Shown here: one piece after another, positions 13,325-13,548 of the stretch | Numbering within the stretch: position 1 is the first letter of the stretch | How the letters are laid out: every line of letters starts with the position of its first letter | Assembly (NCBI GenBank): GCA_013393545.1 | Contig: JABXHG010000015.1 | Span: 1-13,548 of the forward strand | Origin: Alteromonadaceae bacterium | GTDB lineage: Bacteria; Pseudomonadota; Gammaproteobacteria; Pseudomonadales; Oleiphilaceae | Length of the DNA stretch: 13,548 nt | Reading direction: 5' to 3' | Program-made: the position numbers and the translations under genes | Notes under the pieces: generated by a model | Database searches by the model: none | What the model saw: only the letters and a program-made list of their open reading frames with translations | What the model was told of the DNA's origin: nothing

Positions 13325-13548
13325 CTATCCGGCGGAAGCAAGGCCCCGATAAAGATCTCGGTAAACCGCAAAGCCTGGGCAGTGCCGGCCAAATCGCAGG
13401 ATCCACTGCCGGCCACTGTGCACCAGCCGGCAGGCCATGGTCATGATTTCCTGCATCACGGTTCTCAGGCGGCGACGTTTGGCCGGATGGCGAACCGGCG
13501 CATCCGGGCCAGTCAGTCGCAGGCCCATCCAGCGCAACACGTTGTAAC
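13325..13548 (-). CDS. IS1380-family transposase, C-terminal part only
   Basis: The minus-strand frame is open to the window edge and ends at 13325. The visible 73 residues include N-V-L-R-W-M-G-L, then R-H-P-A-K-R-R-R-L-R-T-V-M-Q-E-I, A-C-R-L-V-H-S-G-R-Q-W-I-L-R-F-G-R-H and C-P-G-F-A-V-Y-R-D-L-Y. This basic T-V-M-Q-E-hydrophobic and G-R-x-C-P-x-F ending is typical of IS1380-type DDE transposases. The catalytic domain lies outside the window, so its intactness is unknown. The GTG at 13540 is only an internal codon. Confidence 0.75.
   Translation of the reverse strand, partial: YNVLRWMGLRLTGPDAPVRHPAKRRRLRTVMQEIMTMACRLVHSGRQWILRFGRHCPGFAVYRDLYRGLASAG

Larger units (their letters stand above)
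13097..13548 (-). mobile_element. IS1380-family-like insertion sequence, one end, continuing past the window
   Basis: The window ends inside an insertion sequence whose transposase reads on the minus strand. The outer boundary is inferred: the nucleotidyltransferase gene stops at CCTGAATCAG (13097-13106), and many IS1380-type ends begin CCT. The 220 bases between this end and the transposase stop hold no gene. The other end and the target duplication lie outside, so the boundary cannot be proven here. Confidence 0.55.

Overview
The window looks like a chromosomal segment of a marine-type gammaproteobacterium. Marinobacter or a close relative is my best guess, from protein flavour alone: a diheme cytochrome c4, an RfaH with its ops element, an LpxR-type outer-membrane lipid A deacylase, CysQ, and a perfect CTGT-N8-ACAG LexA box. 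No rRNA, tRNA or CRISPR array is seen. The identity of the organism is inference.

Layout. (1) 1-2230 is a scrapyard: the 3' part of an Rpn-family nuclease gene, a decayed Y1 (REP-associated type) transposase remnant, an intact HigB/HigA-like toxin-antitoxin operon behind a LexA-like palindrome, a 24-bp echo of the rpn gene right after the antitoxin stop, and the orphan C-terminus of a chemotaxis receptor. (2) 2236-3381 (minus strand) holds a membrane-anchored glutaredoxin-like protein and a cytochrome c4. (3) 3513-4874 is a beta-CASP metallo-beta-lactamase protein, converging with a MazF-like toxin and its antitoxin (4876-5390, minus strand). (4) 5545-7847 encodes LpxR-like deacylase, CysQ and RfaH, the last two four bases apart. 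(5) From 7890 an RfaH recruitment (ops) element with a matching upstream arm leads a second beta-CASP protein, then a 21-nt degenerate repeat tract, rmlB and rmlA. (6) The right end has an HD phosphohydrolase and a nucleotidyltransferase cut off by an IS1380-like element that runs out of the window.

How the parts fit. RfaH lets RNA polymerase read long, poorly translated surface-polysaccharide operons; its target site lies about 80 bases after its own stop codon, so rfaH sits directly before a transcription unit it probably controls (beta-CASP protein, dTDP-rhamnose precursor genes, perhaps the HD/NTase pair). LpxR on the other side remodels lipid A, so 5545-11673 has an envelope theme. The rhamnose branch may be damaged: rmlB carries an in-frame palindromic repeat insertion in a loop, and rmlA is frameshifted in a short C run. 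The most unusual items are the ops-led beta-CASP gene, the heptad-repeat tract whose frame ends inside the rmlB start codon, and the HD plus nucleotidyltransferase pair interrupted by the IS.
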